Source: Nocardia lijiangensis NBRC 108240 (lineage in GTDB: Bacteria; Actinomycetota; Actinomycetes; Mycobacteriales; Mycobacteriaceae). From it: 40,697 nucleotides of DNA. The notes beneath the pieces are model-generated. The model did no database searches. It saw nothing but the letters and a program-made list of their open reading frames with translations, and was not told the DNA's origin. The first letter of the stretch is position 1; every line of letters starts with the position of its first letter. Of the stretch, positions 15,860-27,308 are shown piece by piece. The DNA is taken from positions 1 to 40,697 of the forward strand of contig NZ_BDBP01000022.1 of assembly GCF_001613045.1 (NCBI RefSeq), read 5' to 3'. The position numbers and the translations under genes were made by a program.

Positions 15860-16510
15860 CTAATCGGCTTCCAACACGCCATTTCGCGGCGCCGAGCCCG
15901 CGGGCTTGGCGGTGCCACTGAGCTGGGCGGCGACAGCGGCGATCTCCGTGGTGGACGGTCCGGGCGGCGCGACGAACGCGGTGCGCCGGTAGTACTCGAG
16001 TTCGCGGATGGATTCCTTGATGTCGGCGAGGGCGCGATGAGTGAGGCCCTTCTCCGGCTGGCCGAAGTAGATGCGGGGGTACCAGCGGCGGCACAGCTCC
16101 TTGATGGAGCTCACATCGATCATCCGGTAGTGCAGGTGGCTGTCCAGCGCGGGCATGTCGCGTGCGATGAATCCGCGGTCGGTGGCGATCGAATTACCCG
16201 CCAGCGGAACGGTTCCCGCGACAGGCGCGTAGGCGCGGATGTAGTCGAGCACCTGCTGCTCGGCCTCGGCGAGGGTGACGGTGGAGCGGCGCACCTCCTC
16301 GGTCAGGCCGGAGCGCTCGTGCATGTCGGCGACCACCGGGGGCATCGTGGCCAGCGCCTCGTCATCGGCGTGGATGACGATGTCGACGCCGTCACCGAGA
16401 ATGTTGAGGTCGCTGTCGGTCACGAGAGCGGCCACCTCGATCAGCTTGTCGCTGTCCAGGCGCAGGCCGGTCATCTCGCAATCCATCCACACCACTAGTT
16501 TGTCGGACAC
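15860..16510 (-). CDS. orn: Oligoribonuclease (3'-5' exoribonuclease, DEDDh)
   Basis: 216 residues. Degrades two- to five-base RNA fragments, and pGpG from c-di-GMP turnover, in the cytoplasm. The catalytic acids are visible: Asp10 and Glu12 in WMDCEMTGL, an Asp in the [14 protein letters not shown] motif, and the His/Asp of [28 protein letters not shown] is also family-typical. The last 30 residues are an Ala/Pro-rich tail. GTG 16510 has AAGG 8 bases upstream. It is transcribed away from the HerA-like gene. Probably a single gene upstream of tRNA-His. Confidence 0.97.
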   Translation of the reverse strand: MSDKLVVWMDCEMTGLRLDSDKLIEVAALVTDSDLNILGDGVDIVIHADDEALATMPPVVADMHERSGLTEEVRRSTVTLAEAEQQVLDYIRAYAPVAGTVPLAGNSIATDRGFIARDMPALDSHLHYRMIDVSSIKELCRRWYPRIYFGQPEKGLTHRALADIKESIRELEYYRRTAFVAPPGPSTTEIAAVAAQLSGTAKPAGSAPRNGVLEAD

Positions 16511-16749
16511 TCAGGCAACCTTACTGGCATCGCTGGGCCCACCCTCCGCGAACAAGCGCGTCCGCCTTCCGCGCGCGCCGCCGCCGCTGGATTCCCCGCG
16601 CCACGGTGCCGGTTTCCGCACAGCCGCCGGTTTCCGCACAGAGCGGTGTCGGCGACGCGACGGCGGGTATGACGCTGTCACGGGCTATCGGCGAATTACG
16701 CCCGACTGGACCCATGAGCGTTGTCGGTTCGACAGACGGAGGACGTGCG

Positions 16750-18528
16750 ATGACCACCCCCCAGGAGAAGGCGGCCGCGGCGCGTAGGGCCGCGGACGAG
16801 GCGGCGCGAGTGGCCGCGGAAGCGGCAGCCGCCGCGGAAGCCGCCGAGCGTGAGCTGGCCGAGCAGCAAGCGGCGGCCACTCGGGATGGGAAGGGCGAGT
16901 TGGACGCCGCCGCGAAGGCAGCGGGTGCCGGAGCCGACGCGAACTCCGCGACGGCCGCCGAGGCCGAGGCCGATGCCGCTGTCGCGCCGAGTACCGACGT
17001 GGACTCGGCCGCACACGAGATCGCCGCGGGCTACGCCTTCGAAGGCGCGGCGCTGGAACTGGGCACCGTGGTCGTCGACGGAGCCGTGGATCCTGCTGCG
17101 CGGGTGCGGATTCCGATGCGCACGATGAACCGGCACGGCCTGGTCGCAGGCGCCACCGGCACCGGGAAGACCAAGACGTTGCAGGGCATCGCCGAACAGC
17201 TCTCGCGCGCGGGCGTTCCGGTGGTGCTCGCCGACATCAAGGGTGATCTGTCCGGTCTGAGCCGACCGGGGGAGGCCGACGACGAGATCAGCGCCCGGGC
17301 ACGCGAGACGGGCGCGCAGGACTGGGCGCCCGCGGGCTTCCCGACCGAATTCGTCTCGCTCGGCACCGGTGGGATCGGGGTGCCGATCCGGGCCACCATC
17401 ACCTCGTTCGGCCCGGTGCTGCTGAGCAAGGTGCTCGACCTCAACGAGACGCAGGAATCGACCCTCGGCCTGATCTTTCACTGGGCCGATCAGCAGGGGC
17501 TCGCGCTGCTCGATCTGAAGGATCTTCGCGCGGTCATCACCCATCTGACCAGCCCCGACGGCAAGGCGGACCTGAAAGGCATCGGTGGTGTGTCGGCGCA
17601 GACCGCGGGCGTCATCCTGCGGGCCTTGGTCAACCTGGAGGCCGAGGGCGGCGACACCTTCTTCGGCGAGCCCGAACTCGATCCGGCCGACCTGGTCCGG
17701 CTCGCGGGCGGGCAGGGCGTCATCACGCTGTTCGAGCTCGGCGCGCAGGCGGCCAGGCCGGTGATGTTCTCCACCTTCCTGATGTGGGTGCTCGCCGATC
17801 TGTTCCAGACGCTGCCCGAGGTCGGTGATATCGACAAGCCCAAGCTGGTGTTCATCTTCGACGAGGCGCACCTGCTGTTCGCCGACGCCTCGAAGGCGTT
17901 CCTCGACCAGGTCGAACAGACGGTCAAGCTGATCCGTTCGAAGGGCGTCGGGGTGTTCTTCTGCACCCAGCTGCCCACCGACATCCCGAATCCGGTGCTC
18001 TCCCAGCTCGGCGCGCGCATCCAGCACGCGCTGCGCGCCTTCACCCCCGACGACCAGAAGGCGTTGTCCAAGACCGTCCGCACCTACCCGAAATCCTCGG
18101 CCTACGACTTGGAGGAGGCGCTGACCTCGCTCGGCACCGGCGAGGCCGTGGTGACGGTGCTCTCCGAGCGCGGCGCGCCGACGCCGGTGGCGTGGACCAG
18201 GATTCAGCCTCCGCGTTCGCTGATGGACACCATCGGCGAGGACGCCATCAAGTCGCGCGCCTTGTCGAGCGCGCTCGCCACGAAGTACGGCCAGACCATC
18301 GACCGCGAGTCCGCCTACGAGATGCTGACGGCCGCATTGGCCGCGGCCGAGCCGGAGCAGCCCGAGACCGCCCAGGCGCCAGGCCGGTCCCCGCGCCGGG
18401 AAGAGGAGGAGTCGGCAGCGGAACGGATCATGAAGAACCCGGCGGTGAAGAGCTTCCTGCGCTCGGCCGCGTCCATGGCGGGGCGCGAGATCAGCCGCAG
18501 CCTGTTCGGCACGCGCCGTCGCCGCTGA
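16750..18528 (+). CDS. HerA-like / DUF853 ATPase
   Basis: 592 residues. Residues 1-90 are an Ala/Glu-rich coiled coil (EEAARVAAEAAAAAEAAE-like), possibly for oligomerisation. The ATPase begins near 125: Walker A AGATGTGKTKTL with Lys140, then Walker B LVFIFDEAHLLF with Asp371-Glu372, and a DEAH-like late motif region around FFCTQLPTDIPNPVLSQLG. This is the DUF853 group of HerA-FtsK-type motors. Function unproven; related motors move DNA or act with nucleases. ATG 16750 has GGAGG a few bases upstream and starts at MTTPQEKAAAARR. Ortholog position matches Rv2510c beside orn. Ends 43 bases from the convergent lysA-like gene. Confidence 0.93.
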   Translation: MTTPQEKAAAARRAADEAARVAAEAAAAAEAAERELAEQQAAATRDGKGELDAAAKAAGAGADANSATAAEAEADAAVAPSTDVDSAAHEIAAGYAFEGAALELGTVVVDGAVDPAARVRIPMRTMNRHGLVAGATGTGKTKTLQGIAEQLSRAGVPVVLADIKGDLSGLSRPGEADDEISARARETGAQDWAPAGFPTEFVSLGTGGIGVPIRATITSFGPVLLSKVLDLNETQESTLGLIFHWADQQGLALLDLKDLRAVITHLTSPDGKADLKGIGGVSAQTAGVILRALVNLEAEGGDTFFGEPELDPADLVRLAGGQGVITLFELGAQAARPVMFSTFLMWVLADLFQTLPEVGDIDKPKLVFIFDEAHLLFADASKAFLDQVEQTVKLIRSKGVGVFFCTQLPTDIPNPVLSQLGARIQHALRAFTPDDQKALSKTVRTYPKSSAYDLEEALTSLGTGEAVVTVLSERGAPTPVAWTRIQPPRSLMDTIGEDAIKSRALSSALATKYGQTIDRESAYEMLTAALAAAEPEQPETAQAPGRSPRREEEESAAERIMKNPAVKSFLRSAASMAGREISRSLFGTRRRR

Positions 18529-18532
18529 TCTC

Positions 18533-18564
18533 GCGCGGGCGGCGGCTCGCCGTTTCGCCCGCGC
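18533..18564. terminator. Possible bidirectional terminator
   Basis: GCGCGGGCG (18533-18541) pairs with CGCCCGCGC (18556-18564) in the 43-base gap between convergent stops; GGC/GCC pairing inside the loop may extend it. No clear T-run. Confidence 0.5.
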
Positions 18565-18571
18565 GCCACCC

Positions 18572-19915
18572 TCAGACGCCGACTTCGCGGGCCATGAGAT
18601 CGTCGACCGTCTCGCGGCGGATGAGCGCCCTGGCGCGGCCGTCGCGCACCGCGATGACGGGCGGGCGGCAGACGCTGTTGTAGGTGTTGGCCAGGCTGTG
18701 GTGGTAGGCGCCCGTGCACGGCACCGCGAGGATCTCGCCGGGGCGCAGGTCGGAAGGGAGCCGGACGTCCACGGCGAGGACGTCGCCCGCCTCGCAGTGC
18801 CGGCCCGCGATGGTCGCGGTCATGTGCGGCCCGCACGGGTGGCGGTTGGCGAGCACCACGTCGTAGCGGGCGCCGTACAGCGCGACGCGCGGGTTGTCGC
18901 TCATGCCGCCGTCGACGGTGACGTAGGTGTGCCCGCCCTCGATGTGCTTGACCGAGAGCACCCGGTAGAGCGTCACACCGGCGCGCGCCACGATCGCGCG
19001 ACCCGGTTCCAGCGCGACCCGCGGCCGCGGGAAGTGGTGCCGGGCGCAGCCCACGTCGAGGGCGTCGTCGAGGATCTCGGCCAGTTCGGTCAGGTTCATC
19101 TCGGCGTCGCCGCCGCGGTACGCGACGGCGTGCCCGCCGCCGAGGTCGAGTTCGGTGAGGATGCGTCCGTGGTCCTGGCGCACGCGCGCCATTTCGCCGA
19201 TCATCCTGCGGACCGCCTCCCCGTAGTAGTCGGGGTTGTAGATCTGCGAGCCGAGGTGGCAGTGGAAGCCGACCAGCTCCAGGTTCGATCTGCGCATGAT
19301 GCGATCGACCGCCTCGGCGGCCAGGTCGCTGCCGAGCGGGAAGCCGAACTTCTGGTCGGTGACGCCGGTCTTCACCGCGGGATGCCCGTGCACATCGATG
19401 CCGGGGGACAGCCGCACCAGCACCCGCTGGCGCGTCGTCGCCAAGGCGGAGAGCATGGTGATCTCGGTGAGCGAGTCGACCACGATCCGGCCGACACCGC
19501 AGCGCACCGCGGCCCGCAGTTCGTCGGAGGATTTGCCGTTGCCGTGCAGGATGATTCGCGCCGGATCCACCCCGGCGGACAGTGCGATGGCCAGCTCGCC
19601 CGCCGAGCACACGTCCACTGACAGTCCCTCCTGGGTGACCCACTCGGCGACCGCGCGGATCATCAGCGCCTTACCCGCGTAGATGATCTCCGCCTCGGGA
19701 AACGCCCGTCGGTACGCGCGGCAGCGCGACCTGACCTCCTGTTCGTCCAGCACGTACGTGGCCGTGCCGTACTGGTCGGCGAGGTCGGCGAGTGCTACTC
19801 CGCCGACCGTGATCCGACCGTCGCCGTCGTAATGCGTGTCCCGTGGCCACACCGCCGGATCGAGCCGCGAGGGCATCCCCGACCGCAGCGACGGGAAGAT
19901 TTCGAGCAGCGTCAC
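18572..19915 (-). CDS. Diaminopimelate decarboxylase-like PLP enzyme
   Basis: 447 residues. Family reaction: meso-diaminopimelate to L-lysine with release of CO2. Alanine-racemase fold type III PLP enzyme: PLP Lys82 in IIYAGKALM, SVDVCSAGELAIALSAG, the substrate/PLP motifs VGFHCHLGSQI and LDLGGGHAVAY, EPGRAIVARAG for phosphate binding, and the C-terminal VTVDGGMSDNPRVALYGARY and PCTGAYHHSLANTYN. All core residues appear intact. GTG 19915 has AGGAG upstream; earlier in-frame starts to 20023 are not supported. In these bacteria the main lysA lies beside thrA; this copy stands alone between a HerA-like gene and cmrA, so it may be a second copy or act on another diamino acid. Confidence 0.9.
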   Translation of the reverse strand: MTLLEIFPSLRSGMPSRLDPAVWPRDTHYDGDGRITVGGVALADLADQYGTATYVLDEQEVRSRCRAYRRAFPEAEIIYAGKALMIRAVAEWVTQEGLSVDVCSAGELAIALSAGVDPARIILHGNGKSSDELRAAVRCGVGRIVVDSLTEITMLSALATTRQRVLVRLSPGIDVHGHPAVKTGVTDQKFGFPLGSDLAAEAVDRIMRRSNLELVGFHCHLGSQIYNPDYYGEAVRRMIGEMARVRQDHGRILTELDLGGGHAVAYRGGDAEMNLTELAEILDDALDVGCARHHFPRPRVALEPGRAIVARAGVTLYRVLSVKHIEGGHTYVTVDGGMSDNPRVALYGARYDVVLANRHPCGPHMTATIAGRHCEAGDVLAVDVRLPSDLRPGEILAVPCTGAYHHSLANTYNSVCRPPVIAVRDGRARALIRRETVDDLMAREVGV

Positions 19916-20100
19916 AGTGTTCTCCTGGGTGCGCCCCCGCTTTCTCCACACTGCGGGGCCGATGCCAGGACTACCCCTCCCCGAACACCGTGGACATGTC
20001 CCTAACACGTCCTTGACGCCCACCTCACCGTTCCTGACAACCCACTGACACCCACCCCGGCCCGGCGTTATCCCAGCTCACACCCCCTCCACGCGCACCA

Positions 20101-20192
20101 CACAGGCGGTAGCGCTGTGCGGCGTTCAAACGCTTTGTGGTGCCGGTTTCGGGTGGGATGACGCATCCACAGGTCGCAGCGCTGCGCGGCGT
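20101..20192. repeat. 25-bp imperfect direct repeat
   Basis: The 25 bases at 20101-20125 and those at 20168-20192 agree at 21 positions (shared core AGCGCTG-GCGGCGT), offset by 67 bases. They lie in the 471-base gene-free stretch upstream of the lysA-like gene and downstream of cmrA. Confidence 0.6.
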
Positions 20193-20231
20193 CGACTCGC
20201 TCTTTGGTGGACTCGCCCCTCAACCACGCGC

Positions 20232-20305
20232 GGTCCTCGCAGAGATTTCGTACGCCTCGCAGAGGTTGTGGCCCCTGCGAGGCGTCTTAATGGTCTGCGA
20301 GGACC
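20232..20305. repeat. Nested palindromic intergenic repeat, copy 1
   Basis: Outer arms GGTCCTCGCAGA (20232-20243) and TCTGCGAGGACC (20294-20305) enclose inner arms CGCCTCGCAG (20253-20262) and CTGCGAGGCG (20275-20284). The central 34 bases (20252-20285) match 30071-30104 at 30 of 34 positions, all four differences being transitions. A small CCCCG/CGGGG hairpin follows at about 20305-20318. Situated 3' of cmrA. Confidence 0.85.
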
Positions 20306-20386
20306 CCGCTTCGGGGGCGTGAGCGCAGGGCATTTGTGCACTTCGCAGGGGTAGTACGCGTGTGCGGGCGTCGATGCCGTCTGTGG

Positions 20387-21190
20387 TCAGCTGCCGAGTT
20401 TGCGGTAGAACGCACCGGCGATGGGGGCGGTGAGGGCTCGTGGGCCGTATTGGCCCGCGACGCTCATGCCCTTGGAGATCAGGCCGGGGACGACGCGCAT
20501 CTTGTTGCGGGCGAGGGCGTCGACGGAGATCTTCGCGGTGTACTCCGAGGAGACCCACATGAAGTCCGGGACCACACGGTCCACGATCGAGGCGTCGGCC
20601 GGGTCGGGCAGTTCGGTGCGAACCGGCCCCGGGGCCAGCAGCGTGACGTGCACGCCCGAATTCTTCAGCTCACCGCGCAGCGATTCGCAGAAGGTGTTGG
20701 CGAACGCCTTGCTCGCGGCGTAGGTCGCGTTGTTCGGGATCGGCATGTTGCCCGCGGCCGAGCCGCTGATCAGGATGCCACCGCTGCCGCGCGCGATCAT
20801 GCCGGGCAGCACCGCGAGGGTGAGATCGTGCACGGCGACGGCGTTGAGCTCCATCTGGGCGCGCTCGTACTCCGGGTCCAGCTCGGCGACCGGCCCGAAC
20901 GTCGCGATGCCCGCGTTGTTGCACAGGATCGAGATGTTGCGCGCGGACAACTCCTCGACCAGCGGCCCGCGCTGCGCGCGATCGGACAGGTCGACCGCGC
21001 GCACCTCGGCGGTGATGCCGTGCGCCAGGGTGAGGCGCTGCGCGAGCTCGTTCAGCAGGTCGCCACGCCGGGCGACCAGGATCAGCGAATAGCCGCGTCC
21101 GGCCAGTTCGGCGGCCAGCGCGGTGCCGATACCGGAGGAGGCTCCGGTGACGACGGCGCGGTTCTCGGAGGTGGGGGAGGGCAGGCTCAC
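20387..21190 (-). CDS. cmrA: Mycolate reductase, SDR family (CmrA)
   Basis: 267 residues. Reduces the 3-keto product of the Pks13 condensation to mature mycolic acid in mycolate-making bacteria. SDR fold: cofactor motif TGASSGIG at 15-22, NNAG at 91-94, catalytic Ser near 142-144 in GSAAGNMP, and Tyr157/Lys161 in ATYAASKAFAN. The C-terminal RNKMRVVPGLISKGMSVAGQ matches Rv2509 closely as remembered. The start is GTG 21190; no strong ribosome site is visible, so coupling with the upstream fadH gene (22-base gap) is likely. Last gene of padR-fadH-cmrA. Not an enoyl reductase: no Tyr-x6-Lys of InhA type. Confidence 0.94.
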   Translation of the reverse strand: MSLPSPTSENRAVVTGASSGIGTALAAELAGRGYSLILVARRGDLLNELAQRLTLAHGITAEVRAVDLSDRAQRGPLVEELSARNISILCNNAGIATFGPVAELDPEYERAQMELNAVAVHDLTLAVLPGMIARGSGGILISGSAAGNMPIPNNATYAASKAFANTFCESLRGELKNSGVHVTLLAPGPVRTELPDPADASIVDRVVPDFMWVSSEYTAKISVDALARNKMRVVPGLISKGMSVAGQYGPRALTAPIAGAFYRKLGS

Positions 21191-21212
21191 CTGAGCGATG
21201 CTAGCGAGGCGG

Positions 21213-23823
<2,611 letters not shown>

Positions 23824-23852
23824 GCCGCCACGGTACTTGGTACAGCCGGTAC

Positions 23853-23870
23853 TATGCAACTGGGTGCATA
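23853..23870. promoter_or_regulatory. PadR-type operator palindrome
   Basis: TATGCA (23853-23858) and TGCATA (23865-23870) are perfect arms around 6 bases. Read as ATGC-N8-GCAT it fits the ATGT-N8-ACAT style of PadR operators. It sits 30 bases upstream of padR and about 72 bases before the divergent MFS gene. Confidence 0.7.
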
Positions 23871-23941
23871 CCGCTGCATTCCCTCGGACCCGCGTCGGCT
23901 TTCGGCCGACTTTCTCCGGTGGGCCGGGTTACGCTGCGCCC

Positions 23942-25273
23942 ATGACCGAGGTGGACGCGCGCGGCACGATCGGGGACGCCGCCGGGCGCGGGCAGATGAT
24001 GGCCTGGGGGTTGTGGGACTGGGGTTCCTCGGCGTTCCACGCCGTGATCCTCACGTTCGTGTTCTCGGTGTATCTCACCGACAGCGTCGGCGACGATCTG
24101 CCCGGTGGCATCTCGGCCAGTGCCTGGCTGGGCTGGGCGCTCGGGATCGCCGGACTCGTCGTCGCGCTGACGGCGCCGATCAGCGGGCAGTGGTTCGACG
24201 CGGCCGCGAAACGCAAACGCTCCCTTGGCGTATTGACCGCGCTGACGGTCCTTGCCATGGCCGCGATGTTCTTCGTGCACGACGACTACCACGACCTGTG
24301 GCTCGGACTGACGCTGCTGGCCTTCGCTTCCGCCGCCTTCGAGCTGGCCAACGTGCCGTACAACGCGATGCTGCGCCAGGTCTCCACGCCGGAGACCGTC
24401 GGCCGGGTCTCCGGATTCGGTTGGGCGATGGGGTATTTCGGCGGCATCTTTCTGCTGCTGATCTGCTACTTCGGCTTCATCTCCGGCGAGGGGGACAACC
24501 GGGGACTGCTCGGCATACCGACCGACGACGGGCTCAACATCCGGTTGGTCGCCGTCCTCGCGGCGGTGTGGTTCGCCGGATTCGCGCTGCCGGTGCTGTT
24601 CGCGGTGCCGGAACTGCCGCGCACCGCCGCCGATCCCGGCGCGGCGAGCGCGGGGTTCTTCGGTTCCTACCGGGTGCTGTGGCGTGATCTGCGCGAGCTG
24701 TGGGAGGCCGACCGGCGCACCGTCTGGTTCCTGTTGGCCAGCGCGGTCTTTCGGGACGGACTGGCGGGCGTCTTCACCTTCGGCGCGGTGCTCGCGGTGC
24801 GCGTCTACGGCATCGATGATTCCGATGTGCTGCTGTTCGGCGTCGCCGCGAACGTGGTCGCCGCGCTGGGGGCGATCGTCGCGGGCCGATTCGACGACAG
24901 GGTGGGACCGAAGGCGGTGATCGTGGCGTCGCTGGCCGCGATGCTGGTCTGCGGGCTTGCGCTGCTTGTGGTGTCGGGACCGCTCATGTTCTGGGTGTTC
25001 GGACTGCTGCTGACCATCTTCGTCGGGCCCGCTCAGGCCTCGGCGCGATCGTTCCTCGCCCGGTTGGCGCCACCGGGACGGGAAGGCCAGCTGTTCGGCC
25101 TCTACACCACCACGGGCCGGGCCGTATCCTTCCTCGCCCCTATGCTTTTCGGCCTGTTCGTCTGGGCGTTCGACGCCGACCGCGCCGGGATCGTCGGACT
25201 GCTCGTCGTCCTTGCTGCGGGCCTGGCGGTGCTGCTCCCGGTGCGCTCACCCGACGTCGCTCGCGCTGAGTGA
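23942..25273 (+). CDS. MFS transporter, UMF1 / Atg22-like family
   Basis: 443 residues, about 12 membrane helices. The early motif MAWGLWDWGSSAFHAVILTF and GPISGQWFD-like loop APISGQWFDAAAKRKRSLGV are typical of the UMF1/Atg22-like branch, whose substrates are mostly unknown and may be amino acids or nucleosides. PYNAMLRQVSTPETVGRVSG and the late VGPAQASARSFLARLAP are also family-typical. Divergent from padR, so it may be co-regulated with padR-fadH-cmrA. ATG 23942 chosen; no strong ribosome site is visible, and the internal Met at MMAWG is possible. The 139-base gap to the next convergent gene shows no clear structure. Confidence 0.88.
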   Translation: MTEVDARGTIGDAAGRGQMMAWGLWDWGSSAFHAVILTFVFSVYLTDSVGDDLPGGISASAWLGWALGIAGLVVALTAPISGQWFDAAAKRKRSLGVLTALTVLAMAAMFFVHDDYHDLWLGLTLLAFASAAFELANVPYNAMLRQVSTPETVGRVSGFGWAMGYFGGIFLLLICYFGFISGEGDNRGLLGIPTDDGLNIRLVAVLAAVWFAGFALPVLFAVPELPRTAADPGAASAGFFGSYRVLWRDLRELWEADRRTVWFLLASAVFRDGLAGVFTFGAVLAVRVYGIDDSDVLLFGVAANVVAALGAIVAGRFDDRVGPKAVIVASLAAMLVCGLALLVVSGPLMFWVFGLLLTIFVGPAQASARSFLARLAPPGREGQLFGLYTTTGRAVSFLAPMLFGLFVWAFDADRAGIVGLLVVLAAGLAVLLPVRSPDVARAE

Positions 25274-25412
25274 TCCGGCCTCCCATGCCGCTGTGGATCG
25301 AGAACAAGGGCGGGTAGGTCGCCGACCGGTGAGTTGGCGCTGAGCCTGGCGGGCCTGCCGGTTCCGGCTTCGTCGGTGAGGGCGGCCGACCAGGTGACGA
25401 CGCGGTCCGGTA

Positions 25413-26033
25413 CTACCGATCCTTGGGCGGCCACCAGTTGTCCATGCCGAGGGCGATCAGGCGAATCTTCTGCACCGTGTGGTCGATGATGGCCTGCTGA
25501 TCGCGGTCCGCGGCAGCGACGTGGGCGGCGATTCCGTCGGCGACGGTGCCGACGAGCAGGTCTGCGGCGATCTCCAGATCGCGCGGGCTCCAGTCGTCCA
25601 GCGCGCGTATCCGGGACAGATCGGCGACCAGCTCACGCACGATGAGCTGGAGTTCCAGCGCGATCGCCTTGCGCAACGCCGCCGAGCCGCCGTGGCGTTC
25701 CCGGGTGAGGAAACCGAACAGCGCGCGTTTGGTCTCCACCTGATCGAAGACGAACCGCACCGTGTCGGCCACGCTGGCATCGGGGTTGCGCCGGACCTCG
25801 CGCAGCGCCAGCCGCAGCGCGGTCACGCCTTGGTCGACGAGGGTGGCGCCGAGATCGTCGAGCGAGGCGAAGTGGCGGTAGAAGGCGGTCGGCACGATCC
25901 CGGCCGAGCGTGCGATCTCACGCAGGCTCAATGCGGCGAAACCGCGGTCGGCCGCGAGTTCGAGCGTGCCGTCGACCAAGGCCTGCCGCGTGCGCTCCTT
26001 GCGCTCGATTCGGGTAGCTGCCTGCTCGCTCAT
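25413..26033 (-). CDS. TetR-family regulator beside desaturase operon (DesT-like by context)
   Basis: 206 residues from ATG 26033. DNA-binding domain: ERKERTRQALVDGTLELAAD, then LSLREIARSAGIVPTAFYRH. The C-terminal half is all-helical and of the acyl-CoA-sensing size. The pattern TetR gene divergent from oxidoreductase-desaturase matches Pseudomonas desT-desCB, where DesT reads the ratio of saturated to unsaturated acyl-CoA; that is context, not proof. Start uncertain: ATG 26045 adds four residues, GTG 26060 nine. None has a strong ribosome site. An 18-bp imperfect palindrome at 26140-26157 is a candidate operator. Confidence 0.88.
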   Translation of the reverse strand: MSEQAATRIERKERTRQALVDGTLELAADRGFAALSLREIARSAGIVPTAFYRHFASLDDLGATLVDQGVTALRLALREVRRNPDASVADTVRFVFDQVETKRALFGFLTRERHGGSAALRKAIALELQLIVRELVADLSRIRALDDWSPRDLEIAADLLVGTVADGIAAHVAAADRDQQAIIDHTVQKIRLIALGMDNWWPPKDR

Positions 26034-26103
26034 CAAGGTGAGCATACATCCGTTCACCATTCGCCAGTCCCAGAGGTGTAGTTCGGGTCACATGAATTGC
26101 CGG

Positions 26104-26157
26104 TTGACACTGGACCCTGTCCATCGGTCACACTGGATGAGTGTACAGGCGTGCACT
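26104..26157 (+). promoter_or_regulatory. Promoter and operator candidate of the desaturase operon
   Basis: TTGACA (26104-26109) is a good -35, with CACACT 19 bases on as a weaker -10. Directly after it, 26140-26157 (AGTGTACAGGCGTGCACT) is an imperfect palindrome with AGTG-AC / GT-CACT arms, well placed for a TetR repressor at the transcription start. A second dyad, TGGAC-CCT-GTCCA, lies at 26111-26123. Confidence 0.55.
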
Positions 26158-26228
26158 GAAATTTGATCGAGTGACAGTCGGCACGCCACAGCCCTGATCG
26201 ACCGACAAGCAGAGGCACGGAGAACCGA

Positions 26229-27287
26229 ATGGTGGATCTCATCGACCTGGTGCAGACCCTCACTACGCCCCATCCACTCGACCGGTACCTGGAACTCGTG
26301 CGCCCCACGCTGACCGTCCGGCAGATGCGCGCCGAGATCACCCACGTGCGCCGATCGGTGCCCGGCTCGGTGACGCTCACCCTGCGCCCCACCCGGCGCT
26401 GGCGCGGCCACGCCGCGGGCCAGTACGTCCAGATCGGCGTGGTGATCGACGGCGTCCGGCACACCCGGTGCTATTCGCCGGTGAATCCGGAGCGCAGGCG
26501 CGACCGGCACATCCAGCTCACCGTCAAGGCGCATCCGGGCGGCCTGGTGTCGCAGTACCTGCACGAGAAGGCGGTGCCGGGCATGGTGGTGGACCTGAGC
26601 CCCGCCGCCGGAGTGTTCCGGTTGCCCGAGATTCGTCCCGATCGGGTGCTGCTGATCAGCGGCGGCAGCGGCATCACGCCGGTGCTGTCGATGATGCGGA
26701 CCCTCGCCGACGAGGGTTATCCCGGTGAGCTGACCTTCCTGCACTACGCCCGGTCGCCCGATGCGGTGCCGCACCGCGCCGAACTGGAGGCCATCGCCGA
26801 GCGGAATCCGCATTTCCGCATCGAGATGCGCTATCCGGAACAGGGCGGCGGCCCGTTCGGCTACGACGAGCTCGAGCGCGTCGCGCCCTGGTTCGCGGAC
26901 GCGCAGACCTATGTATGTGGCCCGCCGCCGCTGATGGACGCGGTGCGCAAGGTGTACGAGGCCGAACAGCTGGCCGACCGGCTGCACTCCGAGGAGTTCA
27001 CGCTCTCGGTTGCCCCCGTCGACGCGGACGAGGCCTACGGCGCGACCACCTTCTCGGCCAGCGGGGTCAGCGCCGAGAACACCGGCGCCAGCCTGCTGGA
27101 ACAGGCCGAGGCCGCGGGCCTGACTCCGGAGTACGGCTGCCGCATGGGTATCTGCTTCTCCTGCACCGCCGTTCGCCGCTCGGGATGTACCCGCAACCTG
27201 CGTACCGGCGAAACCGGCAGCGATCCCGACCAGCCCATCCAGCTCTGCGTCAGCGCCGCGGTGGGCGACGTAGACATCGAAATCTAG
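26229..27287 (+). CDS. Ferredoxin reductase-type electron donor of the desaturase (Rv3230c-like)
   Basis: 352 residues. Passes electrons from NAD(P)H through FAD and a 2Fe-2S centre to the desaturase encoded next. FAD-binding domain with RCYSPVNPERR; NAD(P) domain with LLISGGSGITPVLSMM and YVCGPPPLMDAVRKVY; C-terminal plant-type ferredoxin with Cys304, Cys309, Cys312 and Cys340 (C-x4-C-x2-C-x27-C) in GCRMGICFSC and QLCVSAA. The order and sequence match Rv3230c of M. tuberculosis as remembered. The start ATG 26229 fits the conserved beginning. 21 bases before desA3. Confidence 0.95.
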   Translation: MVDLIDLVQTLTTPHPLDRYLELVRPTLTVRQMRAEITHVRRSVPGSVTLTLRPTRRWRGHAAGQYVQIGVVIDGVRHTRCYSPVNPERRRDRHIQLTVKAHPGGLVSQYLHEKAVPGMVVDLSPAAGVFRLPEIRPDRVLLISGGSGITPVLSMMRTLADEGYPGELTFLHYARSPDAVPHRAELEAIAERNPHFRIEMRYPEQGGGPFGYDELERVAPWFADAQTYVCGPPPLMDAVRKVYEAEQLADRLHSEEFTLSVAPVDADEAYGATTFSASGVSAENTGASLLEQAEAAGLTPEYGCRMGICFSCTAVRRSGCTRNLRTGETGSDPDQPIQLCVSAAVGDVDIEI

Positions 27288-27308
27288 ACAGACACAAGGG
27301 GACCGACA

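Noticed and set aside
25274..25412. Frame continuing on the minus strand between the MFS and TetR genes
   Set aside because: No ribosome site or recognisable motif, and most of the frame is antisense to the MFS gene.
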